A DNA stretch of 42,115 bases from Mycobacterium attenuatum (GTDB taxonomy: Bacteria > Actinomycetota > Actinomycetes > Mycobacteriales > Mycobacteriaceae): the NCBI RefSeq assembly GCF_900566085.1, contig NZ_UPHT01000118.1, forward strand, positions 1 to 42,115, written 5' to 3'. A program made the position numbers and the translations under genes. This document shows positions 27,251-35,146 of the stretch, in pieces. Each line of letters opens with the position of its first letter. The stretch's first letter is position 1. The notes beneath the pieces are model-generated. The model was not told the origin of the DNA. It made no database searches and was given only the letters and a program-made list of their open reading frames with translations.

Positions 27251-28963
27251 ATGCCTGGTGACGGATCCGCTGTCGGCGACGAGCCCGCCCGCAAGCTCAC
27301 GCATCGAGAATTCGGCAAACTCACCGTCTTTCCGGCACGCGAGATCATCACCATGTGCGAGGCGATGCCCACGGCAACGGCAGTGGCCGTGGGTGGCGGC
27401 AAGATCGTGGCCGTCGGCACGATGGACACGCTGCAGCCGTGGCTGGACCGCTACGAGTACGACGTCGATGACCGGATGAAGGACAAGGTCCTGATGCCCG
27501 GCTTCATCGACCCGCACGTTCATCCGTCCCTGCCTGCCGTGCTGACGCAGTATCCGTTCCTGGCCCCCGACGACTGGACGCTGCCTACCGGCCGGTTCCC
27601 CGGCGCGAAAACTCCGGAGTCCTACCTGGCCGCGCTCGACAGACTGGTTGCGGCCCACCGCGACTGGACGGTGCCGTTCGTCTCGTGGGGCTACCATCCG
27701 CTGTGGCACGGGCATCTGACGAGGGCTGACCTGACGCAGCGCTACCGCGACAAGCCGATCATCTTGTGGCATCGCTCATTTCACGAACTTCTACTCAACG
27801 AAGCGGCGCTCAACTGGACCGGGGTGTCAGAAGAACAGTTCAAGGACCATCCCGAGGCCGACTGGGTACAAGGGCGATTCTGGGAGAACGCCGCCCAGAG
27901 CCTCATGAACACGCCCTTCGGCAAACTGCACTTCGATCCGGGAGGGTACCGCAAGGGGATGCAGAACTTTCTCGAAATGGTGCATATGGCCGGCGTGACC
28001 ACGTGCCTGGACATGGGAGTCGGCATCTTCGGTGATCCGGTCGGCGAGACCAAGCTCATCCGCGACACCGCCGAATCGATGGGCGCGCCGTGCCGCATCA
28101 TTCTCACGCCCACCACGGCTGACTTCATTCCGCGTGGCATCCCGCCGGCGCAGGCACTTGAGCAGGCCGAAGAATGGGCAACCCACAACAGCCGGCGAGT
28201 CATGTTTGACCGCCATTTCAAGCTGCAGGTCGACGGCGCCATTTTCAGCGGGCTGTCGCAGTGCGACTTCCCCGGGTATCTGGACGGGCACACCGGCGTG
28301 TGGATGGCCTCGCCCGAGCAGTTGTACAGCTACGCCGAACCGTTCTGGAAGGCCGGCTACCAGCTGCACGCCCATATCAACGGCGACCTCAGCTCCCGGT
28401 TCTATATCGACCTCATTCGCACGTTGCATGACGTCAAACCCCGCTTCGGCCACCGCGCGACGTTGGAGCACTATGCCTTCAACAGCGAGGACCAGTGCCG
28501 GCAGATGAACGAGATCGGCATGCTGGTCTCCTGCAATGCCTACTACCTGTACATGCTCAGCGACGTATTCAGCGAGCAATGGCTGGGCCCTGATCGCGGA
28601 ACGCAGATGGTGCGGATGGGGATGCTGGAGCGCATGGGTGTGCCGTTCACGGTGCACTCCGACTGTCCGATGGCGCCGTTGTCGCCGCTCACCCTGGCCT
28701 GGGTGGCGGCTAACCGGGTGACGATCAACGGCAACCTGAACTGTCCGCAGGAACGGGTGAGCCTGCACACCGCGCTGAAGGCGATCACCATCGACGCCGC
28801 CTGGATCCTACGCAAAGAAGACGAGATCGGCTCCATTCGCGCCGGCAAGAAAGCCGATTTCGCGGTGCTTGACGAAAACCCGTATCACGTTGGCGCAGAA
28901 GGGCTCAAGGACATCGGCATCTGGGGGACGGTGTTCGAGGGCGAAGTGCATCCGCTCCGGTGA
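27251..28963 (+). CDS. Amidohydrolase family 3 (YtcJ-like) metal-dependent hydrolase
   Basis: 570 aa. The first metal motif HxH is His89-Val-His91 in MPGFIDPHVHPSL. Further conserved parts are YQLHAHINGD, GHRATLEHYAF with a ligand His, PFTVHSDCPMAPLSPL, and the C-terminal LRKEDEIGSIRAGKKADFAVLDENP, typical of family 3 amidohydrolases. A Lys or Asp acting in catalysis cannot be placed with certainty. Substrate is unknown; relatives hydrolyse amides or cyclic amides. An AGGA site eight bases upstream supports the ATG at 27251. It occupies the place where M. tuberculosis has oxyR'-ahpC-ahpD and PE25-PPE41. Confidence 0.88.
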   Translation: MPGDGSAVGDEPARKLTHREFGKLTVFPAREIITMCEAMPTATAVAVGGGKIVAVGTMDTLQPWLDRYEYDVDDRMKDKVLMPGFIDPHVHPSLPAVLTQYPFLAPDDWTLPTGRFPGAKTPESYLAALDRLVAAHRDWTVPFVSWGYHPLWHGHLTRADLTQRYRDKPIILWHRSFHELLLNEAALNWTGVSEEQFKDHPEADWVQGRFWENAAQSLMNTPFGKLHFDPGGYRKGMQNFLEMVHMAGVTTCLDMGVGIFGDPVGETKLIRDTAESMGAPCRIILTPTTADFIPRGIPPAQALEQAEEWATHNSRRVMFDRHFKLQVDGAIFSGLSQCDFPGYLDGHTGVWMASPEQLYSYAEPFWKAGYQLHAHINGDLSSRFYIDLIRTLHDVKPRFGHRATLEHYAFNSEDQCRQMNEIGMLVSCNAYYLYMLSDVFSEQWLGPDRGTQMVRMGMLERMGVPFTVHSDCPMAPLSPLTLAWVAANRVTINGNLNCPQERVSLHTALKAITIDAAWILRKEDEIGSIRAGKKADFAVLDENPYHVGAEGLKDIGIWGTVFEGEVHPLR

Positions 28964-29033
28964 GGGCACGAGGTTACTGCCAGAACGCCCATGTGCGTGG
29001 TGGCGCCGGCCAACGGCATTGAGCTCGGCCGGC

Positions 29034-30437
29034 TCAGTTGAACCATTCGCGGTGGAGGCCCCGCCGCACCAGGCTTTGCCGTTCTTCGAGGATGTGCCCA
29101 AAATCCTGCAGCAGCAACGGTTGACGCATGACCAGATGCTCGACGTGCTCGCGACCGATCTCCACCGTGGTCACCTCATCGATCGCGTAGGCGTTGGAGA
29201 GATTGGGCTGCCGGGTGAGCGCGGTCAGGCCCAGAAAGCCGCCTTCTTCCAGGGTGGTGATCGGCACCACCGATCCGTCGTCGGCCGTCGCGGTCAGACG
29301 CACTCGCCCGGTGGCGACGAACATCATCTCCTCCGGGACTTCGCCTGCACGTTGCACGAGTTCGCCGGCGCCGTATCGCAGTAACCTCGCATGCGACAGC
29401 AACCCCTGCTGGTCGGCATCGCTGAGCCGCAATGCCGGTCCCACCACCGCTTTCAGGGCTTCAAGCAGGCGCTCGGTCGTCGAGAAGTCGTCGTCGGCGC
29501 CGTCGAGGTGCAGATTTTCCCGGCGTGCGGCGTACCAGATCCACCGCAGAAATGTCGCTCGAGCGGCGTTTTCGTCAGCCGGTGACCGCAAGCCGATCGT
29601 GGTGCAGTACTCAGCGCCACCCACCGGCTCGGAGGTGGGGACAACGGCGCTGTGGAGCTGCGGCAGCTCGGCGGCAATCCGGCACAGCATCGCACAAACC
29701 CGGTCGGGCGCGTCTAACTCGGAAAATGTGGTCTTCATCGCCAGCTGGTAGGCGCCCGCGGGCCGGCTCAGATTGGTGAAGGGTGTGCTGGCCAACACCG
29801 AGTTCGGCGTGATCCGCAGCCCACTGCCGGTGTCGATGTGGACGGCGCGCCAGTTCACCTCGACAATTCGTCCGCGCGCCGTGCTGGTGTCCAGCCAGTC
29901 GTCGATTTGAAAGGGCTGCTCGAACAGCATGAACAGGCCGGACACGATCTGGCCGACGGAGTTCTGCAACATCAGGCCGATGACGACCGACGTCACGCCC
30001 ACGGCGGTGAACAGTCCACCGATCCGCACGCCCCAGACATAGGAGAGAATCACCGCCAGCCCGGCTCCGATGAGTACGAATCGGGCCACGTCGAGGAAGA
30101 TCACCGGTAGCCGTTTGCGCCACGAACCTTGCGGCGCCGCGGCGAAGACCGTCGCGTTGAGACCCGACAACAGCAGCACCAACACCAGGAAACCGAATAC
30201 CGTGGTGAGAATCCGAACGGCGTTGTCGTGGGCCGGGACACCCTCCGAATTCACGATCAGCAGCAGCAGCGCTCCCAGCGGCAGCAAGTAGTTGCGCAGC
30301 AGGCTGATCTGCCTGGCGAGGTGACTTCCTCTGCGGCGCAACGTGTGCTGCAACTCGGTGAGGATGACGATCAGGACGGGCAGCCCGAGCGCGACTGCGA
30401 CCGCCCAGTAGAACCACGCGGCGCTGAAGATGTTCAC
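29034..30437 (-). CDS. MscS-type mechanosensitive channel with cyclic-nucleotide-binding-like domain, copy 1
   Basis: 467 aa from GTG 30437, which overlaps the upstream cyclase-like gene's TGA (GTGA). Five hydrophobic segments are visible (about 5-27, 44-62, 75-98, 113-134, 140-172). The last is the MscS pore region, GVTSVVIGLMLQNSVGQIVS, followed by the beta domain (FEQPFQIDDWL, TARGRIVEVNWRAVHI, LRITPNSVLA). A cNMP-binding-fold domain spans about 343-450. Its phosphate-binding cassette reads GGFLGLTALTRQPNLS, lacking the canonical Glu and Arg that hold cAMP/cGMP. Family role: ion flux gated by tension, possibly tuned by ligand. Rv2434c is the counterpart. Copy 2 lies at 33743. Confidence 0.92.
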   Translation of the reverse strand: MNIFSAAWFYWAVAVALGLPVLIVILTELQHTLRRRGSHLARQISLLRNYLLPLGALLLLIVNSEGVPAHDNAVRILTTVFGFLVLVLLLSGLNATVFAAAPQGSWRKRLPVIFLDVARFVLIGAGLAVILSYVWGVRIGGLFTAVGVTSVVIGLMLQNSVGQIVSGLFMLFEQPFQIDDWLDTSTARGRIVEVNWRAVHIDTGSGLRITPNSVLASTPFTNLSRPAGAYQLAMKTTFSELDAPDRVCAMLCRIAAELPQLHSAVVPTSEPVGGAEYCTTIGLRSPADENAARATFLRWIWYAARRENLHLDGADDDFSTTERLLEALKAVVGPALRLSDADQQGLLSHARLLRYGAGELVQRAGEVPEEMMFVATGRVRLTATADDGSVVPITTLEEGGFLGLTALTRQPNLSNAYAIDEVTTVEIGREHVEHLVMRQPLLLQDFGHILEERQSLVRRGLHREWFN

Positions 30438-32617
30438 TGGCGGTCCACCAGCCGCCAGATTTGCTGCTCGGTACCGCCGACCGAGATGGTGCCGGCCGGC
30501 ACGAACTTCCAGATGTCGCGCATCGCCTCGTATATCTGCGAGGTGACGTAGATGCCGGGCTGCGGTGAGCCACTGTGCATTTGGTAAGCCAGACTTACCG
30601 CGGCCCCCCACATGTCGTAGGCGAGGCTGGCGCGACCAACCAATCCGCTGATGACCTTGCCGGTATTGACGCCAACCCGCAGCCAAAGCTTGTGTCGTGA
30701 GCGGCTGTTGAATCTGTCGATGATCCGCTGGATCTCGATGGCGAAGTCGACGCTGCGGTGGATGTTGTCCAGCCGCGGGGTGGTGGCACCGCAGCTGGCC
30801 AGGTAGCCGTTGTGAAACGTTCGAATCCGTTCCACGCCAAGCGCTTCGGCTGCGGAGTCGAACTGCCGGAAAAGTTCGTTGACGACCGCGACCAGTTCGT
30901 CTCCGGACAGGTCGTCGGACATGTCGTCGAGCCCGACCATGTCGGCGAAGATCACGGCGACGTCCTGGTGTTCCTGCGCGACGGTTTGCGCTCCCTCGCG
31001 ATACCGCTGCACGACGGGTTCGGGCATCAGTGACAGCAGCAAGCGATCGTTTTCCTTGCGTTGCTCGTTGAGCAGCTCCTCTTTGATCTTGAGGTTGCGG
31101 CTCATCTCGTTGAAAGCCGCAGTGAGATCGCCGAGCTCGTCGCGTGACCGCACCGGAACGGTCACCTCGTAGTCGCCGGCGCTGATCCTCGCGGTGCCGG
31201 CCTCCAGCCGTCGGATCGGGCGCACCAGCAGCTTGGCGAGCAGCATCGACACCACGCAGATGGCCAAGGTGATTCCCGCGACCGCCAGCACCAGCGTCTT
31301 GCCGAACGTGGACAGCCGCTGATAGGCGTCCCAGTCGTCCCGGGTGGCCATGATCGACCAGTGCAGATCGGAGTTCGGCACATCCACCGGCGCGTAGGCC
31401 TGTAGCTCCCGGTTGCCGAGGTAGTCGGTGTCCTTCGTGACGCCGGTCTGTCCGCGTTGGGCGGCCCGGACACCGGCGCTCGGAACCGGCTGCACCAGAA
31501 CGGTGGTTCCCAGCCGGATCGCGCTGTCCACCACGTCGCGTGGGGTGCCGCCCGCCATCGCCTCCCGTCGATACTTGTCTCTGTTTTGCAGAAACAGGCG
31601 TGAATCGGAACGCATCAAGTTGTCCGGTCCCACCAGGTAGGTCTCGGTCGAGCGGCCCATGCCGACGGCTTCCCAGTGCTTGTGGGCGTTCATGATGTCG
31701 TTGATCTTCGATATCGGCAGCGGCAACGCCATAACGCCTTCGATCTTGCCGGCCATCCCGATCGGCGACACCACCCACGCGGTGGGGGCGTCCAACTGCG
31801 GCTGATACTGCTGGAAATCGGTGATCCATACGAAGTCAACATTGTTGGAGCGCAACGCTTTTCGATAGGCGTCCCGCAAGACCGTTTCCCGATAGGGCCC
31901 GGTGAAGATGTTGGTACCCAGGTCGGGGCCTTTGCTCACCGTGTAGACGACATTACCGTGAAGATCGAGCAACAACGCGTCTCGATAGTCGAAGCGGGTG
32001 ACGATCCCGCGGAAGAAGTCGTTGTAGCGGGCATTGGCCGTCGACCAGGCGCTGCCGTCACCGGCGTCGCTGCACGACACCGATTCGGTCGCCGACGCGC
32101 ACTGTGCGGTGTAGTTGGCCTGGAGGTACTTCTGCGAGTTGGAGGTCGGCAGCAGCGCATTGATGTCGACATCGTCACCGGTCAGCTCACTGATCGGTTT
32201 GACCACCGCATTGCTGTAGTAGTTGACGATCGACTCCTGCTGCGCCGGACTGATCGTGGCGTTGGATAACTGGTTGAAGCCGTCGGTGAAGGCCTCGATC
32301 GCCTGGACGGCACTGAAACCGCTGCTGTACACCTCCAAGGAATTGGTGAACTCGCCGAAAAGACCCTCCAGCTGCCGCTTGTGCGACTCCCGCAACTCGA
32401 GCAACCGTTCCGTTGCCACTTGCTGTAACGCGTTGCGCCCGGTCACATAACCGGTGAGGCCGACGACCGCCACCGACATGATGCTGCACAGCAAGAGCGT
32501 CACCAACAACTTCGATTGGATGCCCATTCGGAAAAACCGCAGTAGCCGGCGCCCTCGATTCCCGGTTGGGGCGGGTTCTCCTTGGGATACCGGTTCCGTT
32601 GGCTGCCCCGACGTCAC
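30434..32617 (-). CDS. Membrane receptor with HAMP and degenerate class III cyclase domain, copy 1
   Basis: 727 aa. TM1 is about 37-59, a large extracytoplasmic sensor about 60-438 (Cache-like by size and helical start), TM2 about 441-465, HAMP about 466-518 (RPIRRLEAGTARISAGDYEV), a helical linker, and the cyclase homology domain about 551-680. Asp559 (VIFADMVG) and Asp668 (YDMWG) are kept. The second metal Asp is Asn603, the Lys is Arg599, and the transition-state Asn and Arg are Ser675 and Gln679. Normal adenylate cyclase activity is therefore doubtful. GTG 32617 follows AAAGGAA. It is coupled to the channel gene. Rv2435c counterpart. Confidence 0.92.
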   Translation of the reverse strand: MTSGQPTEPVSQGEPAPTGNRGRRLLRFFRMGIQSKLLVTLLLCSIMSVAVVGLTGYVTGRNALQQVATERLLELRESHKRQLEGLFGEFTNSLEVYSSGFSAVQAIEAFTDGFNQLSNATISPAQQESIVNYYSNAVVKPISELTGDDVDINALLPTSNSQKYLQANYTAQCASATESVSCSDAGDGSAWSTANARYNDFFRGIVTRFDYRDALLLDLHGNVVYTVSKGPDLGTNIFTGPYRETVLRDAYRKALRSNNVDFVWITDFQQYQPQLDAPTAWVVSPIGMAGKIEGVMALPLPISKINDIMNAHKHWEAVGMGRSTETYLVGPDNLMRSDSRLFLQNRDKYRREAMAGGTPRDVVDSAIRLGTTVLVQPVPSAGVRAAQRGQTGVTKDTDYLGNRELQAYAPVDVPNSDLHWSIMATRDDWDAYQRLSTFGKTLVLAVAGITLAICVVSMLLAKLLVRPIRRLEAGTARISAGDYEVTVPVRSRDELGDLTAAFNEMSRNLKIKEELLNEQRKENDRLLLSLMPEPVVQRYREGAQTVAQEHQDVAVIFADMVGLDDMSDDLSGDELVAVVNELFRQFDSAAEALGVERIRTFHNGYLASCGATTPRLDNIHRSVDFAIEIQRIIDRFNSRSRHKLWLRVGVNTGKVISGLVGRASLAYDMWGAAVSLAYQMHSGSPQPGIYVTSQIYEAMRDIWKFVPAGTISVGGTEQQIWRLVDRQ

Positions 32618-32663
32618 ACGGCTTCCTTTCGCTCACGGCGGCAAGACCGGCAGATCACGCAGC

Positions 32664-32669
32664 AGACTA
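32664..32669 (-). promoter_or_regulatory. Candidate -10 element of receptor copy 1
   Basis: Read on the minus strand, TAGTCT (TANNNT type) lies 47 bp before the GTG. The same hexamer, inside a similar stretch (GCAGACTA read on the plus strand), precedes receptor copy 2. This conservation between the duplicates is the main support. Confidence 0.4.
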
Positions 32670-32728
32670 ACGCGAAAATGCGACGAAAAACGGGTTTGGC
32701 CGAAAACATGCCGCCCGGTTCCGTCGCA

Positions 32729-32745
32729 CCCCAGCAATGCTGGGG
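32729..32745. promoter_or_regulatory. 17-bp palindrome, candidate operator
   Basis: CCCCAGCA (32729-32736), one central A, and TGCTGGGG (32738-32745) form a perfect palindrome. It lies 15 bp before the tandem repeats, between the divergent receptor and mpt64 genes. It could be a regulator site or a small hairpin. Confidence 0.4.
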
Positions 32746-32760
32746 GCGCCGTGTTGGCCT

Positions 32761-32843
32761 ATGTTGGTCGATGTTGGTCGATGTTGGTCGATGTTGGTCG
32801 ATGTTGGTCGATGTTGGTCGATGTTGGTCGATGTTGGTCGATG
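32761..32843. repeat. 10-bp minisatellite, eight perfect copies of ATGTTGGTCG
   Basis: Eight uninterrupted perfect copies occupy 32761-32840, followed by a partial ATG and preceded by one degenerate unit (GTGTTGGCCT, 32751-32760). The unit is close to one helical turn, so copies present the same face of DNA. Ten bases is not a multiple of three, so gain or loss of a unit would shift any overlapping frame. It lies 91 bp before the mpt64 start. Confidence 0.97.
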
Positions 32844-32933
32844 CCCCCGGTTGGTCGACGACTCGGTCGTCACGGCAGCCCGGCACCGGTCTGTTGTCCC
32901 GGCGCCGCAACTTTGCCTCGGAGGAATGTCGCT

Positions 32934-33614
32934 ATGCGAATCAAGGTGCCCCTACTTGTCCTGGCCGTCGTCGCTCTCGCCAGTCCCGCAGTCGCTGCTG
33001 CCGCGCCCAAGACCTACTGTGACGAGCTGAAGGGCACCGTTGCCGGACAGGTATGCCAGATTCAGATGTCGGATCCGGGTTACACCATCAATATCAGCCT
33101 GCCGAGCAATTACCCCGACCAGAAGTCACTGCAAAGCTACGTCGAACAGACACGAGACGACTTTCTCAACGTCGCCAAGTCATCTGCGCCGCGTGATGCG
33201 CCCTACCAGTTAGAAATCACCTCGGCCACCTACGAATCGGCGATACCACCGCGCGGCACCCAGTCGCTGGTACTCAAGGTCGTCCAGAATGTGGGCAGCG
33301 GGCAGCCGACGACCAAGTACAAGGCCTTCAATTGGGATCAGGGCTACCGCAAGCCGATCACCTACGACACGCTGTGGCAGCCCAAGGCCGACCCGCTGCC
33401 GACCGTTTTTCCCATCGTGCAAACCGCACTGCAAAAGCAGACCGGACAGCAGATAGCCACGACAGCTGGATTGGACCCGGCGAATTACCAGAATTTCGCT
33501 GTCACCAACGACGGGGTGACGTTCTTCTTCAACCCGGGTGAGCTGCTGCCAGAGTCCGCCGGCCCCCTCCAGGTATCGGTGCCGCGCTCCGCGATCGACT
33601 CGATGCTGGCGTAG
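32934..33614 (+). CDS. mpt64: MPT64-family secreted immunogenic protein
   Basis: 226 aa from ATG 32934, eight bases after GGAGGA. A Sec-type signal peptide (about 1-23, MRIKVPLLVLAVVALASPAVA) is followed by the MPT64 sequence: APKTYCDELKGT, QIQMSDPGYTINISLP, SATYESAIPPRGTQ, YRKPITYDTLW, ending VPRSAIDSMLA. From memory it closely matches Rv1980c of the tuberculosis complex, a secreted antigen, and carries the DUF3298-type C-terminal part. Two Cys (CDEL and VCQI) probably form a disulfide. In M. tuberculosis the gene lies elsewhere (RD2); here it is between two receptor-channel modules, with a 10-bp repeat array upstream. Confidence 0.93.
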   Translation: MRIKVPLLVLAVVALASPAVAAAAPKTYCDELKGTVAGQVCQIQMSDPGYTINISLPSNYPDQKSLQSYVEQTRDDFLNVAKSSAPRDAPYQLEITSATYESAIPPRGTQSLVLKVVQNVGSGQPTTKYKAFNWDQGYRKPITYDTLWQPKADPLPTVFPIVQTALQKQTGQQIATTAGLDPANYQNFAVTNDGVTFFFNPGELLPESAGPLQVSVPRSAIDSMLA

Positions 33615-33742
33615 CCAACTAAGCGTCGAGGTTGACGCCCGCGCGGAAAGTCACGACAAGCTGTGACGCTACCCTCGACCTCGGCGCAAGGACCGCGATC
33701 CCCACCCTCGACGAACGTGCGGTGCGCCGGTCCGGCGACAGC

Positions 33743-35146
33743 TCAACCAACCCGCTCGCGGCGGGTCACCCGCTGGGCCTTACTTTGCCGTTCGTCGATG
33801 AGCCGGCCCAGCTCCTGCAGCAACATTGGCTTGTTCATGACGACGTGCTCGAGATGTTCGCGGTCGATCTCGAGTGCGATCATCTCCTCCAGCGCCACCG
33901 CACCGGCGGGGTTGGGTTGGCGGGTCAGGGCAGTCACCCCCAAGAACGCGCCCTCGTCGAGCGTGCCGATCGGGACAACGGAACCGTCCTCGGCCGTCGC
34001 CGTCAGGCGAACGCTGCCGGCGATGATGAAGGCCATTCCCTTGGGAACGACGCCGGCGTGCTGCACGATCTCGTCGGCGCCGTAGCGCACCACCCTCGCG
34101 TAGGGAACCAGTGACTGCTGCTCGGTCAGGCCCAGCCGCAACTCCGGACCCACCACGGTGCGCAGCGCGTCCCACACGCGGTCGGTCGTCGAGAATTCGT
34201 CGTCGGACTCGTCAAGGTGAAGGTCTTCTCGTCGGGCGGCGTACCAGACCCACGGCAAGAACGTCGCCTGCGCGGCACCGTCGTCGGCGGGTGATCTCAG
34301 CCGGACCGTCGTTCGGTACTCGCCGCCGCCCAGTGCGACGGTTTGCGGATTGGTTCCGGGCTTGAGTTGCGGTAGTCCGCCGGCTATTCGGGTCAGCATC
34401 GCACACACCTGGTTCGGCGCGTCGGCGATGGCGAATTTGGTGGTGATCGTGCACTTGTGCGCGCCACCCGGGCGGGACAAGTTCGTGAACGACGTGGTTG
34501 CCAGCATCGAGTTCGGAGTAATCCGCAAGCCGGTTCCAGTCTCGATATGGACCGCGCGCCAGTTCACCTCCACGACTCGGCCCCGCGCGGTGGGCGTGTC
34601 GAGCCAGTCGTCGATCCGGAACGGCTGCTCGAACAACATGAACAGTCCCGACACGATCTGGCCCACGGAGTTCTGCAGCATCAGGCCGATGACAACCGAG
34701 GTCACTCCCAGCGCGGTGAATATGCCACCGACCCGGACTCCCCAGACGTAGGACAGGATCATCGCCAAGCCGACACCGATCAGTGCAAACCGGGCCACGT
34801 CGAGGAAGATGGTCGGCAATCGCTTGCGCCAGCTGTCTTCCGGCGCTGACTGGAATACCGTGGCGTTGAGCGCCGACAACAGCATGACCAGCACCAAGAA
34901 GCCAAACAGGGTGGTCAGGATTCGCACCGTGCCGTCTTGGGCCGGGATCTGGGACGCCTTCACCATGAGCATCAGCAGGGCACCGAGCGGCAGTAGATAG
35001 TTACGCAGCAGGCTCACCTGCCTGGCCAGGTGGCTCTTGCGGCGCACCAATGTGGTGTGCAACTCCGTGAGGATGATCAGCCCGGCCGGCAATCCAATGG
35101 CGATAGCGACGGCCCAGTAGAACCACGGTGCACTGAAGACATTCAT
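33743..35146 (-). CDS. MscS-type mechanosensitive channel with cyclic-nucleotide-binding-like domain, copy 2
   Basis: 467 aa from ATG 35146, overlapping the upstream receptor stop (ATGA). It has the same length as copy 1 and aligns by eye without gaps. The pore and beta domain are nearly identical (ALGVTSVVIGLMLQNSVGQI, RIDDWLDTPTARGR, VEVNWRAVHIETG). The loop about 230-275 and the C-terminal domain differ more. The sensor cassette reads GAFLGVTALTRQPNPAG, again without the usual Glu and Arg. The predicted location is the inner membrane. Divergence of the sensor while the pore is conserved suggests different gating signals. Confidence 0.92.
   Translation of the reverse strand: MNVFSAPWFYWAVAIAIGLPAGLIILTELHTTLVRRKSHLARQVSLLRNYLLPLGALLMLMVKASQIPAQDGTVRILTTLFGFLVLVMLLSALNATVFQSAPEDSWRKRLPTIFLDVARFALIGVGLAMILSYVWGVRVGGIFTALGVTSVVIGLMLQNSVGQIVSGLFMLFEQPFRIDDWLDTPTARGRVVEVNWRAVHIETGTGLRITPNSMLATTSFTNLSRPGGAHKCTITTKFAIADAPNQVCAMLTRIAGGLPQLKPGTNPQTVALGGGEYRTTVRLRSPADDGAAQATFLPWVWYAARREDLHLDESDDEFSTTDRVWDALRTVVGPELRLGLTEQQSLVPYARVVRYGADEIVQHAGVVPKGMAFIIAGSVRLTATAEDGSVVPIGTLDEGAFLGVTALTRQPNPAGAVALEEMIALEIDREHLEHVVMNKPMLLQELGRLIDERQSKAQRVTRRERVG

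Larger units (their letters stand above)
32618..32933. other. Intergenic region between receptor copy 1 and mpt64
   Basis: 316 bp holding the divergent promoters of the receptor-channel operon and mpt64. From left to right it contains a candidate minus-strand -10 (TAGTCT), a 17-bp palindrome, eight copies of a 10-bp repeat, and the GGAGGA ribosome binding site of mpt64. Open frames through the repeats have no ribosome binding site and are not counted as genes. Confidence 0.7.

Noticed and set aside
27071..27772. Long N-terminal extension of ProA
   Set aside because: The extension overlaps the amidohydrolase gene on the other strand and has no ProA-like sequence; the MSVQAPSQLDLR start gives the normal length.
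32761..32843. CRISPR array
   Set aside because: Units are 10 bp, contiguous and without spacers; no cas genes are present.
32614..32910. Open frame on the minus strand through the 10-bp repeats encoding a Thr-Asn-Ile-Asp-Gln decapeptide repeat
   Set aside because: The repeats are open in several frames simply because the unit has no stop; there is no ribosome binding site, no family resemblance, and it overlaps the receptor start.
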